7,701 nucleotides of DNA. Source: Actinomycetota bacterium. GTDB taxonomy: Bacteria > Actinomycetota > Acidimicrobiia > Acidimicrobiales > BP-101. Positions 5,558 through 7,701 of this stretch are shown in pieces. A model generated the notes under the pieces. That model saw nothing but the letters and a program-made list of their open reading frames with translations, was not told where the DNA came from and searched no databases. Every line of letters begins with the position of its first letter. Position 1 is the stretch's first letter. The stretch is taken from positions 1-7,701 of the forward strand of contig JAUTXA010000279.1 in the NCBI GenBank assembly GCA_030838265.1, written 5' to 3'. A program made the translations under genes and the position numbers.

Positions 5558-6817
5558 TTGATTCGAACCAGCTGCCTCGGCAGCGGGATGTGGGTGGTCA
5601 CCGAGCGCATGCCAGACGTGCGCTCGGTGTCCGCCGGCTTCTGGGTGGGCACCGGATCGCGTGACGAGCCCGCCGAGCAGGCGGGCGCGTCGCACTTCCT
5701 CGAGCACCTGCTGTTCAAGGGCACCGACCGCCGGAGCGCGCGCGACATCGCCGAGACCATCGATGCCATCGGAGGCGACTTCAACGCCTTCACGAGCAAG
5801 GAGTACACCGCCTTCTACCTGCGGGTGCTGTCTCAAGACCTGCCGGTGGGGCTCGACATCCTCTGCGACATCATGGGCGACCCCGCCTTCCGGCCCGACG
5901 AGGTCGAGGCCGAGCGCCACGTCATCCTCGAAGAGATCCTGATGCGAGGCGACGACCCGGGCGACCTCGTCCACGAGCTGTGCTTCGAGGCCCTCTACCC
6001 GGGGCACCCGCTGGGGCTCGAGACGCTGGGGACCGAGGAGACCATCACGACCATGACGGGCGACGACATCCGTCGCTTCTTCGCCCATCACTACCGGCCG
6101 GCCAACATCGTCCTCTCCGCCGCCGGCGACCTCGATCACGACGACTTCGTGGCCGCCATCGAGGCCCGCTTCGCCCCGCCGGCCGGGGGCGAGGCGCCCG
6201 AGCGCGACGCGCCGCCGTCGCCCGAGGTGCAGCTCGTCGTCGATCGCCGCCCGACCGAACAGGCCCACCTGGTGCTCGGCATGCACGCCCTCGATCGCCA
6301 CGATGACGACCGCTACGCCCTCGGCGTTTTGAACCAGGTCTTGGGCGGCGGCATGTCGAGTCGGCTCTTCCAGACCATCCGCGAGGAGCGGGGCCTGGCC
6401 TACTCGGTGTACTCCTACCGGTCGTCGTTCGATCAAGCCGGCGCCCTTTCCATCTACGCGGGGACGGCACCCACCAACGTGAGCGAGGTCATCCGCCTCA
6501 TCGACGAGAGCATCGACGGCCTGCTGGCCGACGGTGTCACCCAGCGCGAGCTCGACGTGGCCAAGGGCCACCTGCGCGGGACAATGGCCCTCGGCCTCGA
6601 AGACTCGGCTGCCCGCATGAGCCGAATTGGCCGGAGCCAGCTTGTTCACGGATCGGTCCTCCCCGTCGACGAGCTGGCGGCCCGCATCGAGGCCGTCGAG
6701 ATCGCCGACGTCACGCGAGTGGCCAAGCGGGTCCTGGCCAACCCCCGCGTGCTGGCTGCCGTTGGTCCCTTCTCGGAGACCGACGTCTTCACCTCGGCCC
6801 GACTCAGCGCCCGCTGA
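5558..6817 (+). CDS. M16 family zinc metallopeptidase (PepR-like, processing-peptidase type)
   Basis: This is a 419-residue relative of mitochondrial processing peptidase beta and of mycobacterial PepR, also encoded beside PNPase. The inverted zinc motif HFLEH is at 46-50 (H46 and H50 bind zinc, E49 is the catalytic base). The third ligand is probably E126 in HVILEE (121-126), 76 residues after H50 as in the family. The second half carries GGGMSSRLFQTIREERGLAYSVYS (263-286), the substrate-binding R/Y region, so both M16 halves are present and the enzyme looks active. No signal peptide is seen, so it is probably cytoplasmic; its natural substrate is unclear. The start is TTG 5558, giving MIRTSCLGSGMWVVTE, which aligns with the first family strand; ATG 5588 is the alternative and would drop ten residues. 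The 3-nt gap after pnp and the poor ribosome binding site suggest translational coupling. dapB follows 14 nt after the stop. Confidence 0.94.
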   Translation: MIRTSCLGSGMWVVTERMPDVRSVSAGFWVGTGSRDEPAEQAGASHFLEHLLFKGTDRRSARDIAETIDAIGGDFNAFTSKEYTAFYLRVLSQDLPVGLDILCDIMGDPAFRPDEVEAERHVILEEILMRGDDPGDLVHELCFEALYPGHPLGLETLGTEETITTMTGDDIRRFFAHHYRPANIVLSAAGDLDHDDFVAAIEARFAPPAGGEAPERDAPPSPEVQLVVDRRPTEQAHLVLGMHALDRHDDDRYALGVLNQVLGGGMSSRLFQTIREERGLAYSVYSYRSSFDQAGALSIYAGTAPTNVSEVIRLIDESIDGLLADGVTQRELDVAKGHLRGTMALGLEDSAARMSRIGRSQLVHGSVLPVDELAARIEAVEIADVTRVAKRVLANPRVLAAVGPFSETDVFTSARLSAR

Positions 6818-6819
6818 CC

Positions 6820-6825
6820 TAACCT
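6820..6825 (+). promoter_or_regulatory. Putative -10 box for leaderless dapB transcript
   Basis: TAACCT fits TANNNT and ends 6 nt before the GTG of dapB, so transcription would begin at the start codon itself. The bases between (CCCGGC) contain no ribosome binding site, and the box starts 3 nt after the M16 stop. It mirrors the arrangement at ribF. dapB may still also be read through from pnp. Confidence 0.5.
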
Positions 6826-6831
6826 CCCGGC

Positions 6832-7629
6832 GTGGCCATCAAGGTGGGCGTGTTCGGCGCTGGGGGACGCATGGGCTCAACCGTGTGCCGGGCCGTGGCC
6901 GATGATCCCGGCCTCGAGCTGACCGCCGCCGTCGATCCGCACCACGCCGGCATCGACCTCCGCCAGGTCACGGGCATCGAGAAGCCCAGCCTCCAGATCG
7001 TCCCCGACGCCGACGCTCTCGAGCAGGCCGGCGCCGAGGTGGCCGTCGACTTCACCCTCATTGACGCGGCCCGCGAGAACATGCGGTGGTGCGCCAAGCG
7101 GGGCGTCCACGCCGTCGTGGGCACCAGTGGCTTCACCCAGGACGACTTCGACGAGTTCGGGAAGCTCTTCGCCAAGAGCAAGGCCAACTGCGTCATCGCC
7201 CCGAACTTCGCCCTCGGCGCCGTGCTCATGATCCGCTTCGCCGAGCTGGCCGCGCCCTACTTCGACAGCGCCGAGATCATCGAGCTGCATCACGACGAGA
7301 AGATCGACGCCCCGTCCGGTACCGCCATGCACACGGCGTCACGCATGGCCGAGGCCTCGGACACGTGGGCCAAGGACCCGACCAAGAAGAAGCTGCTCAC
7401 CGGGGCGCGCGGGGGCGAAGGCCCGGGCGGGATCCGGATCCACTCGGTCCGCATGCGCGGCATGGTCGCTCACCAGGAGGTGCTCCTCGGCACCACGGGC
7501 CAGAACCTCACCATCCGTCACGACTCCTACGACCGCACGTCGTTCATGCCCGGCGTGTTGTTGGCGGTGAAAGCAGTTGGCGAACGGCCCGGCCTCACCG
7601 TCGGCCTCGACGCCCTCCTCGACCTCTAA
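6832..7629 (+). CDS. dapB: 4-hydroxy-tetrahydrodipicolinate reductase DapB
   Basis: DapB performs the NAD(P)H-dependent reduction to tetrahydrodipicolinate in the diaminopimelate pathway, feeding both peptidoglycan cross-links and lysine. The Rossmann nucleotide-binding loop is GAGGRMG (9-15) near the N-terminus. Further family motifs are VDFT (72-75), GTSG (97-100), APNFALG (123-129) and ELHHDEKIDAPSGTA (151-165), where H153 and K157 correspond to the E. coli catalytic pair H159 and K163. The stretch GARGGEGPGG (191-200) and HSVRMRG (204-210) are the usual C-terminal elements. At 265 residues it is complete. The GTG at 6832 is favoured because MAIKVGVFGAGGRMG begins exactly as family members do and a TANNNT box sits at leaderless distance. 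In other actinobacteria dapB is also found downstream of pnp and the M16 peptidase; a next pathway gene, if any, lies beyond the window. Confidence 0.97.
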   Translation: MAIKVGVFGAGGRMGSTVCRAVADDPGLELTAAVDPHHAGIDLRQVTGIEKPSLQIVPDADALEQAGAEVAVDFTLIDAARENMRWCAKRGVHAVVGTSGFTQDDFDEFGKLFAKSKANCVIAPNFALGAVLMIRFAELAAPYFDSAEIIELHHDEKIDAPSGTAMHTASRMAEASDTWAKDPTKKKLLTGARGGEGPGGIRIHSVRMRGMVAHQEVLLGTTGQNLTIRHDSYDRTSFMPGVLLAVKAVGERPGLTVGLDALLDL

Positions 7630-7664
7630 CCCCGCGGTTTCTCGGTTCGTCGGGCTGACAGCAA

Positions 7665-7687
7665 CCTCCCTCCTCCCTCCTCCCTCC
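7665..7687. repeat. Pyrimidine mirror repeat, three CCTCCCT units
   Basis: Three exact CCTCCCT units (7665-7685) plus a partial fourth make a 23-nt sequence that reads the same forwards and backwards on one strand; the pure-pyrimidine run continues to 7690. Such mirror repeats can form intramolecular triplex DNA. The other strand is runs of GG and GGG, enough for a two-layer but not a clean three-layer G-quadruplex. Slippage could change the unit number. It starts 36 nt after dapB in an otherwise featureless 72-nt end; no terminator hairpin longer than 4 bp is seen there. Confidence 0.85.
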
Positions 7688-7701
7688 TTTGCTAACTGGC
7701 G

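Noticed and set aside
2924..6649. A 3.7-kb open frame on the minus strand opposite pnp and most of the M16 gene
   Set aside because: It is a stop-free shadow caused by G/C-rich third positions on the coding strand. The product is a low-complexity Gly/Ala/Asp/Val/Leu mixture with no domain, and the + strand genes are unmistakable.
7630..7664. Terminator after dapB
   Set aside because: CCCG/CGGG (7631-7634 with 7651-7654) gives only 4 bp and is not followed by T residues.

Overview
The window is a high-GC stretch of bacterial chromosome carrying a classic actinobacterial translation/RNA-metabolism cluster: ribF, rpsO, pnp, an M16 zinc peptidase and dapB, all on the + strand and in the order seen in mycobacteria and streptomycetes. 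Strong G/C bias at third codon positions, GTG/TTG starts, apparently leaderless genes (TANNNT box 6-7 nt before the start codon) and the pnp-M16-dapB order all point to Actinomycetota. The protein style (for example GAYDGVHLGH in RibF) makes me lean toward Acidimicrobiia, but that is an impression and not a demonstrated placement.

Layout. 88-1065 encodes an unrecognised exported, Ser/Ala/Gly-rich protein with an N-terminal signal peptide and a C-terminal membrane anchor. 1104-2045 is ribF (FMN/FAD synthesis), probably leaderless. 2049-2483, on the opposite strand, is arfB (rescue of stalled ribosomes); it meets ribF tail to tail with 3 bp between the stops and diverges from rpsO. The arfB-rpsO gap (2484-2669) holds a perfect 24-bp inverted repeat (2502-2551), a possible rpsO promoter and a leader with two alternative pairings, one covering the ribosome binding site. 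2670-2927 is rpsO (S15). The 149-nt gap before pnp holds a strong 10-bp GC hairpin and then a second foldable region just upstream of the pnp ribosome binding site. 3077-5554 is pnp, with a roughly 105-residue disordered Arg/Gly/Asp-rich tail. 5558-6817 is an M16 peptidase starting 3 nt after the pnp stop. 6832-7629 is dapB (lysine/diaminopimelate synthesis), probably also leaderless. The last 72 nt hold a pyrimidine mirror repeat made of three CCTCCCT units.

How it works together. S15 and ArfB act on the ribosome, PNPase degrades and trims RNA, RibF supplies flavin cofactors and DapB supplies a cell-wall and lysine precursor. This is a housekeeping region conserved through linked growth functions and not a dedicated pathway. 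I see no mobile-element genes, CRISPR array, tRNA or rRNA, and nothing resembling a new multi-gene system. The most distinctive items are the 50-bp palindrome between arfB and rpsO, the alternative pairings in the rpsO and pnp leaders, the PNPase tail and the unrecognised surface protein.
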